From Sialis fuliginosa (lineage: Eukaryota; Arthropoda; Insecta; Megaloptera; Sialidae), in NCBI GenBank assembly GCA_961205875.1, contig OY540814.1, positions 27,844,151 to 27,908,150 on the forward strand: a DNA stretch of 64,000 bases. The letters are read 5' to 3'. Below, in pieces: positions 1-10,690 of this stretch. A model generated the notes under the pieces. That model was not told where the DNA came from. It saw nothing but the letters and a program-made list of their open reading frames with translations, and ran no database searches. Each line of letters begins with the position of its first letter. Position 1 is the stretch's first letter. The position numbers were made by a program, and so were the translations under genes.

Positions 1-588
1 AAAGATCTAAAATAATATAACTATATATTTTTTAAATCCTAAAAAAATAATTCGTTAGTCCACGCGAGCGAAGTCGTGAGTACAGCTTGTATATAAATAA
101 AACAATACGTCGGTTTTGATCAAAAGTTTCAGATATTACAATTAATCAAAGAAAACAGTAAATTATAATAACACTTTTGCTGCTTCTATTGCTGTTATAG
201 TACGCGCGATCCTTTATCAAATAAAACAGAGATATTTTTTAATTATACGTTTCACAAAAGCTTCAAGCACCTTTTTTTATTTTTTTTCCTCCATACATTT
301 TTTCTTGAAGCCATTGTTTGTTGGATGTAATTAAAACCCTTTTAACAGAAAAATGGTTTTACTTGTTTTATTTCTTGTTTGTGTTCTTTCATTATAATGT
401 TTAATAAATACACAAATATTTTAGATATCCTGTTAGTTTAAACGATATAATTATATACTTTCAAGAAACGTTTTTGTGCGTGTTTTTCGGTATTAAAATT
501 CGCGGTAGTAATTTTTTAAAGATAATGTTAATTGAACTACCTACACATTTCTTTTTCTTTTTCGCATCAGTTTGTTTAAGTATAAACA
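1..588. other. AT-rich intergenic DNA, nothing recognised
   Basis: No reading frame, RNA gene or repeat with clear ends is visible. The stretch is AT-rich with many short A and T runs. Confidence 0.6.
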
Positions 589-735
589 TTAGGCCTATGT
601 TTTAGCTTTGGATCAAAAGTTAATTGTCCCAAAATTTCAGACTCATAGATCAAACCTGTAGACGGCGCAAACCGAGTCTTTTTCCCTTTTGATTAACATG
701 GGAAAAATTATTTTTTTACTTACGCGTGAATATCT
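589..735 (+). repeat. Dispersed repeat, family N, uninterrupted copy
   Basis: The stretch from AGGCCTATGTTTTAGC through GACGGCGCAAACCG to TTTACTTACGCGTG recurs nearly verbatim at 25109-25735. There it is split by a 509-bp MITE. This copy therefore preserves the unfilled target site of that insertion. The family ends are not defined. Confidence 0.7.
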
Positions 736-919
736 CGTTGAAAAATTTTTTTTTTTTAATTTTTCAGGGGAATATTTTGTAGAGAATTAAATAAATAAAT
801 CCAATAAATTTTAAGAAATATTTGTTTAAAAATTATCATAAAAATCGGATTTTACTTTTTATGATAATGTTTAAACGAACATATGTATCTTTAAAAATAT
901 TCGATCTATGAATTGAGCA

Positions 920-1110
920 TTTGAGATCTTTTTTGTAAGAATATATATTACTGTTAGAAAGAACGTGACATGCTAATCTTGTCAGAAAGAACGTGACATG
1001 CTAATCTTGTCAGAAAGAACATCACATGCTAATCTTGTTAGAAAGAACGTGACATGCTAATCTTGTCAGAAAGAACGTGACATGCTATTTGGGATCTTTT
1101 TTGTAAGAAT
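920..1110. repeat. 28-bp tandem repeat array with flanking direct repeats
   Basis: About 4.7 copies of a 28-bp unit beginning AGAAAGAACGTGACATGC occupy 956-1086. Unit starts fall at 956, 984, 1012, 1040 and 1068. One unit carries ACATCACAT instead of ACGTGACAT, and the T/C before AGAAAG alternates. A 23-bp segment containing GATCTTTTTTGTAAGAAT lies on both sides (about 920-942 and 1088-1110), so the array sits inside a larger duplication. No coding function is seen. Confidence 0.85.
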
Positions 1111-1692
1111 TTTTTTTTTAATATATTTATTATTTATATACCAAAACCGTTTTTTAACTTGTCTATTATTTGAATATGACGAGGAAGCAACAAAAATGAT
1201 TCTTATACAAAATCTTGCGCACATCCGAACGAACTAATATATAATACATATAACAATAGCTAACAATTTCTGCGTTCATTGTCGATATATATTAACTAGA
1301 TTAATGCTTGTCAACCCGGATGGACTCCATTGAAAGCTTAACCACTTGTTAATTTCCACAACAAACGGTAACATAGCCTTGAACCAAGGCGCCACTGTAA
1401 GTCTTAAATATGTTCTATCCGCTGGAGCGTGTTACAACATGGATTGAATTAAATATACGGAACAGGTTACTTCGTGTGCATGCATGCATGAGCTGCAATA
1501 ATAATAACAACATAGGGCGACAACGCATCTTGCAAAGCAGGTGTCTATCTTGTATTATTTTGTATTACTATTTATGTATTAGAATTGAGATAGATGAATC
1601 ATACCATCTATAAATTCTCTAAAGTTGTGGCTAATTGCAATTGGTAATAATAAATCCGTGTTGATATAAATTATAAAAAAACTTTAAAAAAT
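1111..1692. other. AT-rich intergenic DNA
   Basis: The short open frames here have no codon bias or recognisable domain. Nothing else is seen. Confidence 0.5.
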
Positions 1693-1767
1693 AAACCGAC
1701 TTTAAAAAAAACCTAAAAATACTCAAAAGTGTACTTAATAATTTTTAACAGTTTTTGAAGTCGGTTT
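1693..1767. mobile_element. Small palindromic repeat with ACCGACTT ends
   Basis: Roughly 75 bp bounded by AAACCGACTTTAAAAA on the left and TTTTTGAAGTCGGTTT on the right, its inverted complement. A second copy with the same architecture lies at 7723-7802. It is probably a minimal MITE. No target duplication is clear. Confidence 0.6.
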
Positions 1768-2077
1768 TCTTTTTTCTTTATAAGTTATTTATTTGTATCT
1801 TGGACAAGTGTTGGCTAGCATTAGCGCAAGCTTGGACCAACTTTGGCCCCTTTTTAATTCCCTACTATGAAATCATAGAATCGTTCTTAATTCTAAAACG
1901 TTTGCAGCGTAATATATATATATGCAGAGAAATTATATATCATCTTTGGATTGTTTGATGTCAGAACAAAGTAATCAATTACTGCAAACAGTTTGCGTGC
2001 CTAATTACAATAAGTGGGAAACGTAGACACATACACACACACACACAAAAGTGACTGCATCCCTCTGTATGTAGGTA
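1768..2077. other. Intergenic DNA with a short (CA)n tract
   Basis: A CA microsatellite lies at about 2032-2047. No gene is seen. Confidence 0.5.
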
Positions 2078-2468
2078 CAGTCACCTGCATTAATGGTCTT
2101 GCAGTTTGTATTCATTTTCGTTTATCACAAACTTAGTAGGCTCCTCCCATTTGATTATTATAATATTTAAATCATTTCTCCATGTATCAAATAAAGACAG
2201 ATATTTAGAAATTCATTTGCTAGATAAAGAACTACTCTTCGTTTATAATAGGTACTCATATATATTTGTGCAATTAAATTATTATGTAATCTATTGAAAA
2301 TTGTATACGTAAATTTTGTGGCAATAAATATTTGATATTCCGAATTTTAGTATTTAAATATATTAAACTTGATAGAAAAAGATAACCGATGATGTTTGTC
2401 TTTAAATTTGGAATCTGTTGTAAGCGATTCTAGTCTTTAGGGTGCCAGACGAGTTCTGCAGGCGACTG
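2078..2468. mobile_element. TA-MITE family T, copy 1
   Basis: A 391-bp non-autonomous element with terminal inverted repeats CAGTCACCTGCA and TGCAGGCGACTG. It is flanked on each side by TA, the target duplication of Tc1/mariner-type transposases. Two further copies at 14952 and 16806 have the same ends, similar length and nearly identical interiors. There is no transposase frame, so a related autonomous element elsewhere would be needed for movement. Confidence 0.85.
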
Positions 2469-2839
2469 TACCTAGATATTCTATTGCAATTTGAATGAGT
2501 CTATGAATAATATATAATCGCAAATGCCCGCGTATATATCAGCATTTCGCTAATTGAATTATACGACCGCGCACAAAGCAAATATTGTAATTATTATTCA
2601 TCAATACACATGGGTAATGGTAATGGAAGTAATTGATATTTTGTGTAGTTGTAATATTTGCAATTGTTTTTTTTTTAGAGATTCTGTTTTGTCATTTGAA
2701 GGTAGTTAATTATTGAAGGGTGGACATTTTTGTGTGGACATTTTTGTTATTGTATGTTTTTTTATTTAATAATAGTACATAGGGATTGCAGTGCTGTTTT
2801 AGTTACATTCAAATATGTCTTCTTCCTAATTATAGAAAA
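2469..2839. other. AT-rich intergenic DNA
   Basis: Nothing recognised between the MITE and the Helitron. Confidence 0.5.
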
Positions 2840-3180
2840 TCTAATATATAAAATTCTCGTGTCGCGGTGTTTGTGGTTAAACTCCTCCGAAACGGCTTTC
2901 CCGATTCTCATGAAATTTTGTGTGCATATTGGGTAGGTCTGAGAATCAGACAACATCTATTTTTCATTTCCCTAAATGTTAAGGGCAATCCACCCCTAAA
3001 TTTTTTTTTTCAATTTTAGATAAATTTTTTTTTTTTAATTTTTTTATGATACAGCATTAGTAAATACATATAACCCTGAATTTTCAACCCTTTACAATCA
3101 ACCCCTATTTTACCATCGCGATTTTTAATGTTTCCTACAAATAATATACATTGCAAAACAACGTTTGCCGGGTCAGCTAG
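2840..3180 (+). mobile_element. Short non-autonomous Helitron
   Basis: The 341-bp element starts with TCTAATATATAAAATTCTCG and ends with TTGCCGGGTCAGCTAG. It lies between a host A (2839) and T (3181), as expected for Helitrons, which begin with TC, end with CTAG-like sequence, insert between A and T and make no target duplication. No Rep/helicase coding sequence is present. The 5' and 3' ends match a lepidopteran and insect Helitron type I know. Short open frames here are incidental. Confidence 0.75.
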
Positions 3181-4110
3181 TAACGTATAAAATTTTATTC
3201 CAAACATTTGAAATATAACTCAATAAATCGATTATTTCCTTAAAAAAATTTTTTAGAGAAAAAATGAATATGACATAAATTATAGATAATTATATTCTCT
3301 ATAACTTTAATCTAAAACATTTTTTTCTAATTCGCACCGTTCCAAAAAAAATTACAAGAATAAACATACGTTTTCGGTTGAAAAAACGTTTTTAAAAATA
3401 TAATATATATTTGATCTAAAATGATGTCTTCCAAATTTGAATTATAACATTTACAGACAGGCAGACATCTTGGCGAAAAAAGTCAGAATCAGAATTAATT
3501 CAAGGAAGAACAAAATGGATATTTTTCTCAAAATCTCCAATTCGAAAAAAAATCGATTTAACAAATATATTATATTTAAAAAAAAATTCTATTGCATATT
3601 AAAAACGTCACATAGAACCGAATAATTCTAGAGTAGCATATATATACATTATGTTGACAATCCTATAACTGTTTATTAATTCAAGCAGCGTATGCAACGG
3701 TAGTCATTTTAAATTCAAATTTCAATCAAATACTGAAAAAAATAAATGCACGATTAAAATTCATTTCGGGTCATGCTGACCCTAACATAATGGAAAGGTT
3801 AAGTTACTTTAATTCAGTGCAGTGACGTCATGCCAGGAACTATGTGCAGTTTTGTTGTAAAAGTATATTATGGTCTTGCGAAATATTGCAATTTATAATA
3901 ACAGAGCTATCGAATATAAAATAGAACTAATTTGTTTTGATTTCTTATTGTGGTATTACAAAATATAATAGTTCCTATATATATAGGGTATTCCAGCTTT
4001 TTAATAAATAGAATTGTTCCATTATTCTTTTTAAAATTGATTGAATTTAACGACTTTAAAATAATTATTTAGAAAGATAAAATTATATGTATAATTATTA
4101 TTAAATTAAA
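3181..4110. other. AT-rich intergenic DNA with one CRE-like palindrome
   Basis: A full TGACGTCA palindrome (cAMP-response/ATF type) is at 3823-3830. No adjacent gene gives it a role. Nothing else is recognised. Confidence 0.45.
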
Positions 4111-4225
4111 ATCTACTGAACCGATTTTTATGAAAATTGCAACAACGTATTCCTCGAAATCTCGGAAGTGATAGAGTACATATAATCACGCTACCACTCA
4201 AAACAGCTGAGCAGTGAATAAATTA
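4111..4225 (+). repeat. Dispersed repeat, family P fragment
   Basis: The fragment runs from GAACCGATTTTTATGAAAAT through ATCACGCTACC to CAGCTGAGCAGTGAATAAAT. Diverged copies are at about 13840-13925 and 57310-57425. It is an old interspersed element of unknown class. Confidence 0.65.
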
Positions 4226-4814
4226 CTATTTTATTGTCAATGTGCGAAAATCAGTGAAAAATAGAGATTTCAACCATCAAATTTTTTTTCAGAAATTATT
4301 TAAAAATCATAAAATTTTGAATACGTTCATTTGGGTTTACAAAAGAATAATCTTGTTCTTACTATCAACGATTGGAATAATTGCAAGTTATTGTTAGTTG
4401 GGTTTTGTGTGCGCTATTTGAGACCTCTAATTTACAATGTAACGAAATATAATAGACGGATGGAATCGTGAATTGTTTTAGATAACATTTTTTATTATTA
4501 GTAGGTACAATGTTTTTTTTTTGTCGACTTGGGTTAGGTAATTATGTATAGTTACAAGAGGTTTTATTGTTGAACTAATAGGTGTATTCTTTTGTATCGA
4601 TAGATTTTGGTACCGATGTTATTTTTATTGTGTTTCTTGCACTAATAAAAATTATATGTATTTATTTATAAGAAGTTTGTCGATTGTTTTTAAATCTTTT
4701 TATTGATAAACTGTGTTAAAAAAAATAAAAAAATATTTATTACTGATTTTTTCAGATATTTTGAAAAGTAAGAACATTATATTGCATATCATTGAAATGG
4801 TAATAAAATCTTCT
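4226..4814. other. AT-rich intergenic DNA
   Basis: No gene, structured RNA or bounded repeat is seen. Confidence 0.5.
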
Positions 4815-4822
4815 ATTTAAAA

Positions 4823-4964
4823 CAGGGCTTCAAACCGGAACTAAACCGAAAACCGGAAAACCTGTTATTTTTTTCGGAACGAAAACCGGAACCGAACCGA
4901 AATATTTTTTTTACTCGAACCAGAACGGAAACTGCAACGAAAAAAATAACGGTTCGAAATCCTG
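4823..4964. mobile_element. hAT-like MITE with an 8-bp target duplication
   Basis: A 142-bp element starts CAGGGCTTCAAACCGG and ends CGGTTCGAAATCCTG. The 8-bp direct duplication ATTTAAAA flanks it exactly (4815-4822 and 4965-4972), the signature of hAT transposition. The interior is rich in CGGTT/AACCG motifs. A longer relative lies at 32947-33328. Confidence 0.85.
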
Positions 4965-4972
4965 ATTTAAAA

Positions 4973-5688
4973 TTGAAAAATTTCATATTGCTTCTATTTA
5001 AGAAAACATAAGTTTGTCTCATATCTCAAAAACTACGAGATTTACGAAAATAAACCCTGCATTATTTATTTTAAAATCTTTTTTTTTTTTGAGTTGTTTA
5101 TGAAATATTTACGATAGAAAATTTCGGACTAAAACAATGTGGGATTTAAACTTAACTTTTGTCTCATTTAACCGAATCTCTAAATTTGTGATAAGCGAAT
5201 TTGAGTAAAAACTGGTCGACCATTTCTGCATGCGACTGTACATATTTCAATCTTACATGAGTTTAACCTCTAATACATAATAATAAAAAAAATCGTAACA
5301 ATTTAATAAAAATCATCACCCGAAAAATAACCTATCTACCCATCTCATAACTATATAAATAAGCAATTCAATTTTAATATACGATGACATTTGAAGTGGA
5401 AGGCAATTACCAAGGGCGCGTAATACGGTGGCGGGGCAAATAGCATTTTATGCGTGTGTAGTTACAATCGTAAATCGGGTAGAGGGGGGGGGAGGTATTC
5501 ACGAAGGGCGAGCCCTCCCTTTAAATCTTAATCACACGCCGTTGTCCAGGCAGGACTGTGTGTTAATAAGCCCAGGGACCTTATCTCTGCGTTATTTATT
5601 AGTGTTGATATTGCATAACGATGACATCGTGTGCTTGCCGGAATTTTATTTTTTACCGTTGACTGTTATATGGAATGTATGTAGGAGA
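4973..5688. other. Intergenic DNA
   Basis: Includes a GC-richer patch around 5400-5560 with a G-run (about 5485-5491) and short open frames. I see no protein similarity. Confidence 0.45.
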
Positions 5689-6118
5689 ACAGTAGCGTAG
5701 GAACGGAGGGGTTTTGGGGTCGAAACCCCCCCCGAAATATTCAATGTTTTTAAAATATATGAAATTAGTATTACAATTTTGACTCCAATTACCTTTTTTG
5801 TGATAATACCCCCCCCCCCCCCCAAATATTCAATGCCTTTAAAATATGCGAAATAATAATAATAATTGTGAATTGAATGACCTTTTTTTTTTTGGTTATA
5901 TAGTTAGCTGCATTTAATTACATAACTAAAAAAAAAGAAGTCTTATTGATGAATTTTCAATTGCATTACCTTTTTTTTTTGTTTTTTTGTTATAACATTA
6001 GTAGAACTAAAATTTTAGATCATTCGATTAAAAATTATAATAATAATTTCGCATATTTTGGAAACCCCAAACTTAATCCCCCCCCCCCCCCCGAAAATTT
6101 TTCTTACTACGCCAATGT
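5689..6118. repeat. Repeat with GCGTAG ends and three poly(C) tracts
   Basis: Starts AGTAGCGTAGGAAC and ends ACTACGCCAATGTAG, roughly inverted to each other. Internally a block of about 90 bp containing AAATATTCAATG is duplicated. Poly(C) tracts occur near 5727, 5811 and 6079. It is probably a degenerate hAT-like element of the GTGGCGTAG type common in animal genomes. Ends are approximate. Confidence 0.5.
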
Positions 6119-6256
6119 AGGAGAAATTGTGGTTTGTTAATGGAGTGAATGAGGTCAGGATAACGGAGAAAGAAGATGCATGTGTTGTTAATTAGAAAAA
6201 AAAACAACAGCAAAGGATTGTGATTGGTGCATTTTGAAATGCCACTTCGAAATTAA

Positions 6257-6417
6257 TTGATAACTTTTAATGGATCTTGGCTTCTGGGTGTAAGCCGCGT
6301 CGGTTTGGTCGTGTTATCGGTCAACGTTTCGTCACACATTGCACACGACCAAACCGACGCGGCTTACACCCAGAAGCCAAGATCACCGCGGAAGTCTCAA
6401 GACTTGATAACTTTTAA
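6257..6417. repeat. Perfect 42-bp inverted repeat flanked by 14-bp direct repeats
   Basis: The arms 6273-6314 and 6343-6384 are exact reverse complements over 42 bp (GATCTTGGCTTCTGGG...), with a 28-base loop. The direct repeat TTGATAACTTTTAA occurs at 6257-6270 and 6404-6417. The right arm resembles single-copy sequence at 18407-18437 in a related repeat, so the left arm looks like an inverted duplicate of it. Confidence 0.85.
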
Positions 6418-6905
6418 ATTGATCAAAAGTGTTTTGATTTTAATTTTAATACGTTTTAAAAACATGTGCTAAGTAAATGCACAGTGCTTCCTCATGCTAA
6501 ATTATCGAACAATTAAAAAAAAACATATTCAGATGAACTGACACTGCTTTAACAATTTAATTTTTATACATTTAAAAAATATAATTATCGAAAATTTTCA
6601 CACACCTGATTATTTTTTCGAATTTTTCAATCTAAATTAAATTTTTTTGCTATCCAAACGTCAAATAGCGATTCTTTAAGCAAATGGAAACAAATCTTCG
6701 TAAGGGAATATTTTACTACAAAAGTTGTAGGGACCTATTATATAAAAAATTGAATGCTCTACAAAAAATAATCTATAAAATTTTCACGCAACTTGAGATA
6801 TCTTGAAAAATAACTTTTTTTGGGAAGTCATCTCTCCCTCTTACACACGATTTTAATAATTTTGAAATGTGACCGTCCTCGAGTCAGGGGTTAATTGTGA
6901 AGCCC
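6418..6905 (-). repeat. Dispersed repeat, family Q, copy in reverse orientation
   Basis: Contains CTAAGTAAATGCACAGTGC, AAATCTTCGTAAGGGAAT and ACACGATTTTAATAATTTTG. The complements of these appear in matching order at 17790-18440, and part of the set appears near 57470. It is an old interspersed element with no coding capacity. Confidence 0.6.
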
Positions 6906-7722
6906 GTTTTAATATTATATTTTCAAAGAACTGTCATAAAAATTAGTTGTAATTTTAGTTCAATTTTAAATGTGACATTTTTATTTGTAAAAAAAAAGTT
7001 AAAAATCAATGACTACAAAACGTAGTGATTTGGTTTGAATTTATTGGACCATAAATAACCACGTAAATGTCTTACATGAATAGGTTTCAGTGTTAACAAA
7101 GTTTGTCTCGTAATTACAAACCCTCGCAACTTCCCATGGGAATAAATAAATCCCATAAACTTTTAGTCCGTAAATAGTCCATTTAATACGAGACGCATAA
7201 TGCAGTTGAGTGGACAAAGTTCCTAGATTAACTTATATACCCTTCATAAGTACATTATGAGATAAAAATATAATTCATAGTTTTAATGAAAATTTTTCAT
7301 CTTAAGACAACGTTTCTCAACCTTTTAGTATTTGCGACCCAATTTTCAATCACAATTCTCCCCCCCCCCATACTTTAATTTTCACTGAAATCGTACAGTA
7401 ATTGTAATATAAGTTTCTATTTAATTCACTTGTATTTTCTTTCGAAAAACTTTGCTTTTGACTGGCCTAAGGGAGTCACTAATAATTATTAATCTTATTT
7501 TTAATTTAATATTGATAAGTTAATTATTAAATACATTGTGCAGTAGGTACTGATACAATCCTATTTATAAGTGTATTATATCAGTGTAAATGTAAACGTG
7601 TATTTTATTTTTTATTATGTCAGAATGTATTTTATTGCTTTTCTTTCAGTAAATTAAATACATTTTTTTAATAATAATTTTTCTCAAAAAAACGGAAAAA
7701 TAAAAAACTTAGAAAAATAAAA
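6906..7722. other. Intergenic DNA with a possible hAT scar
   Basis: ACGTTTCTCAACCTTTTAGT with a following GCGACCC (7312-7345) is a phrase typical of hAT-derived repeats. No ends can be defined. The rest is featureless AT-rich DNA. Confidence 0.4.
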
Positions 7723-7802
7723 TAAACCGACTTCAAAAAACCCCTAAAAACACTGAAAAATATACATAATAATTAAATTTAACAGGTTTTGAAGTCGGTT
7801 TT
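7723..7802. mobile_element. Small palindromic repeat with ACCGACTT ends, copy 2
   Basis: Bounded by AAACCGACTTCAAAAA and TTTTGAAGTCGGTTT. It has the same design as 1693-1767, about 80 bp with no coding sequence. Confidence 0.65.
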
Positions 7803-8384
7803 CATTTTTTATTACAAAGTTTTTTTATGTATTAAATTTTTTGATTTTGTAATTTTGGCTTCTGATTCAAATGTGATTCAAATCTTCAAAACAGAGTTGA
7901 TAATTTTGAACTCTAGTGTACGTTTCGTATCGACAAACAACGGAAGTAATATTAAACAGTTAATTATTCCATGAAATTTGAAACGATAAATACAAAAGCA
8001 AATAATAACAGAGCATCGGTGTTCCCCCTACACTTCCCCCAATACCGACTATATTTATTACCCGTATTTACTCGTTTTACTCCCGCATCGAACTCCGTAC
8101 ACCTAGTAAAAGTTTTATTAGAAATGTGCATTGGAAATTCTACAGAATCGCGTTTCACTGCATTTCCCGGAAATTTTATACGAATGATTTTCTAGAAATG
8201 TACTAAAAAAATTCTATACAATTTGCATTAAAATCTATATAGCTTAAATTGCAGTTACTGTTTACTAACCTTTTTTGCTCTTATTTTTAGCGAATGAAAG
8301 ATTTTTTAGATAAATTAGATAAAAAAAGTATAAATCTTTATTCGACAGAAAAATTGGGGTCTCGAATATTTATTCTACATGATA
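7803..8384. other. Intergenic DNA
   Basis: Open frames of 61-74 codons overlap each other on both strands around 7964-8195. None shows a domain or a coding signature. Nothing else is seen. Confidence 0.45.
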
Positions 8385-8916
8385 TAAGGTAAAAGCACCA
8401 GTTATGGCCGCTATAAGAGCATGTTTTTTTATTAATAGACTTGTTTTTTGTAATTCTCATGAACTCATGTTACTAATAAAACAAGTAACACTTTATTTAA
8501 TCAAATAAATACCAAATTCCGCAAATATAGTTTGTTTTTTAAATTATAACCTTATATTTTGTTCATATTTTTTCTCCAGTAATGGCAAAGGTAAAACCAG
8601 TAATGAGCACGCAGTGATGGACACTTGCTAATGATTACATAATAATAAGTACTACGACACAAAAAATATAAAAGAAAGAATCGTAAAGTTGAAACAATGT
8701 AAAGCAGTTGCTATGATAAATTATACTAATAATTAGTTTAAATGTCCACCATTTTGACACCTATTGGCCGATTGTCATCAAATCACGCTGTAAGACAGTT
8801 AAATGAATACAGATTAATATTCAGAAATTTTAGTAATCACATATTTCTAATTCAGTATATTTAATTAAAAATTTGTCATTACTGGGGTCCTTACCAAGAC
8901 TGGTGCCACTACCTTA
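8385..8916. mobile_element. MITE family E, near full-length copy
   Basis: About 530 bp with inverted ends TAAGGTAAAAGCACCAG and CTGGTGCCACTACCTTA. Copies or parts occur at 9955, 38317, 45547, 49975 and 58378. TA outside AGGTA...TACCT would fit a TA target duplication. Non-coding. Confidence 0.75.
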
Positions 8917-9954
8917 TAGTAAAAATAATAATAAAAATTCTGGAACATTCTGTATTTATTTTTAAATTAATAATTGATAGATAAACATGTGACATTAACT
9001 ATAATCACTTAAAAAGAAGCACTTTCAATTAGAGAGAGAGAGAGAGACAGACATGTTAGATAATAGTGTTGATATCATTGTTAACAACAGTTTTTTTGCC
9101 AATGCGAAGAAGTTTATTCAATGATGCGAACATTCATTTACATTTGAATATCTTCATTAAGTCCATAACAAAACACACCTTACTTTTTTTGGGCAGTAAA
9201 TAGTTAACTAGTAATGAATACGCGGACCTAATATGATAACTATTTACACGTAATTTGAGTGTACTATTATTCTAGTAAGAGTTATGACAGCATCGCCGAT
9301 TTATTCAAAAATTAATTTATGTATTATTTTTAGCAAGCATAAAAAATATAATAATATGAAGCATAATTAATTATATTGATTGATAAAATGATAAAATATG
9401 GCCATGAGTGAGACTTGGCTACTACAATCAATCAAAAATCGATTTGGACTGTCAGAACTCTTATTATGAGTGACTCTACATTGGACAATGTTTTGTTTTT
9501 GATCGTGAGATAATTTAATTTTTTTAAACACATTTTTATTTGTATCTATGATTTTCTGAATCCCCCCCCCCCCCTATTGAAAGGGTTGAAAAATTATGGG
9601 GAACCTTAACTGTAGATTGGACGTAATTTTAAAGTAATTTATTTTCATTAGTTCTATAATTTTTTAATTTTATTTAAGATCTGGAAATTTCTAATATATT
9701 TCTATTTTATTTTCAGAATCAAATTTGGACAAGTAAATCTTCAAAATAACCATTGATTGTTGGCGAAATGATAAAAGGTATGTCAATTTTTTATTCTTGT
9801 TGTTCTATAAATGTACAATTTCAAGAGCGTATATTACACATTTTTAGACATTTGAAAATCAATAAAATATTATCAAATTATTTTTCTATAATTTGGTCCC
9901 CCCAGTTTCTACAAGTCGACTTACGCACTATAAGAACTTATATTTCTGAATAAG
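8917..9954. other. Intergenic DNA with simple repeats
   Basis: An (AG)n tract lies near 9032-9047 and a poly(C) run near 9562-9573. A dispersed motif (ACAATCAATCAAAAATCG through GTCAGAACTCTTATTATGAG, about 9424-9474) recurs at 27500-27550. No gene is seen. Confidence 0.5.
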
Positions 9955-10262
9955 GTACTGTCACTAAGGTAATACCCCAGTGTTGAACATTTTTAGAAAT
10001 ATTGATATTTGATTACTGCCATTACTGGATATTAATCTATTCTCTAGCGTGATTTGATCATTTTGTTCATAAACAGTAGATAAATAACTCTTTATTTTAT
10101 AACTTTTGTGTGGCAGTACTAACAATTTTGTAATCATTAGTAAGTGTTCATCACTGGGTGTTCATTACTGATTTTAATTGGTAATTAAATTGATTAAATA
10201 AAGTAATTGTTCTATTAGTAACATGAGTTCTTTCCTCTTAAAACGTTCAAGACTGGTGCCAC
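9955..10262. mobile_element. MITE family E, shorter copy
   Basis: Starts AAGGTACTGTCAC and ends AGACTGGTGCCACTTACTTA. Internal blocks (TTGATATTTGATTACTGCC, GTGTTCATCACTGGGTG) match the family in reverse order relative to 8385, with internal deletions. Confidence 0.65.
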
Positions 10263-10431
10263 TTACTTAATATAATATAATCTAGAAACCTTGCAATTAC
10301 ACTGTGAATTCTATGCAATGATTACAGCATCATTGGTACAGAAGTACAGATTATAGCGAGAGATGAAAGTTATCTGAAAAAGCAAACGACGGAGCGGTGG
10401 GTTTCGAGTTGGTTACTTGTGTCTGAATGTC

Positions 10432-10469
10432 GGGGGATTTGGGGGGATTGGGGATTGGGGGGGGGGGGG
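10432..10469 (+). promoter_or_regulatory. Potential G-quadruplex
   Basis: Four runs of at least four G are separated by three- or four-base loops (ATTT, ATT, ATT), and the last run is about 13 G. This satisfies the usual intramolecular G4 pattern on the plus strand. Confidence 0.5.
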
Positions 10470-10562
10470 TGACCAGTACACACACCTTGCCAAGACGCGG
10501 GAGTACGCCGAGCACGTGCTTTTATGGGGCTGTTGAGACGGTGGCGGCGGCAACACTGGGGT

Positions 10563-10576
10563 GTTGTCATGGTAAC
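10563..10576. promoter_or_regulatory. X-box-like site (RFX family)
   Basis: GTTGTCATGGTAAC is close to the palindromic X-box consensus bound by RFX factors, which in animals often control ciliary genes. It lies inside the GC island and sits within a slightly longer palindrome (GTGTT...AACAC). Confidence 0.4.
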
Positions 10577-10690
10577 ACATACGCGCGCGGGTCGCGGCTG
10601 CGCACACTTATTTGCCGCCCCCGGAGACAGTATGGGTACGGATGTGAACGTCGTTGCGCGTGTTAGTACATTGGAAACAGTGTGACGAGC

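Larger units (their letters stand above)
10384..10690 (+). promoter_or_regulatory. GC-rich island, candidate promoter or 5' exon
   Basis: This 300-bp stretch is far richer in G, C and CpG than its surroundings (GCGCGCGGGTCGCGGCTGCG, GCCGCCCCCGG). It contains a G-run cluster and an RFX-type X-box. Overlapping open frames occur on both strands, which is expected of GC-rich DNA, and none has a recognisable domain. It may be the promoter or first untranslated exon of a plus-strand gene. The gene at 28652 needs such an exon, because its start codon directly follows a splice acceptor. That link is inference. Confidence 0.35.

Noticed and set aside
4950-4964. tRNA T-arm-like GGTTCGAAATCC (also near 33314)
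   Set aside because: It is the terminal repeat of the hAT-like elements. No cloverleaf or A-box lies upstream.
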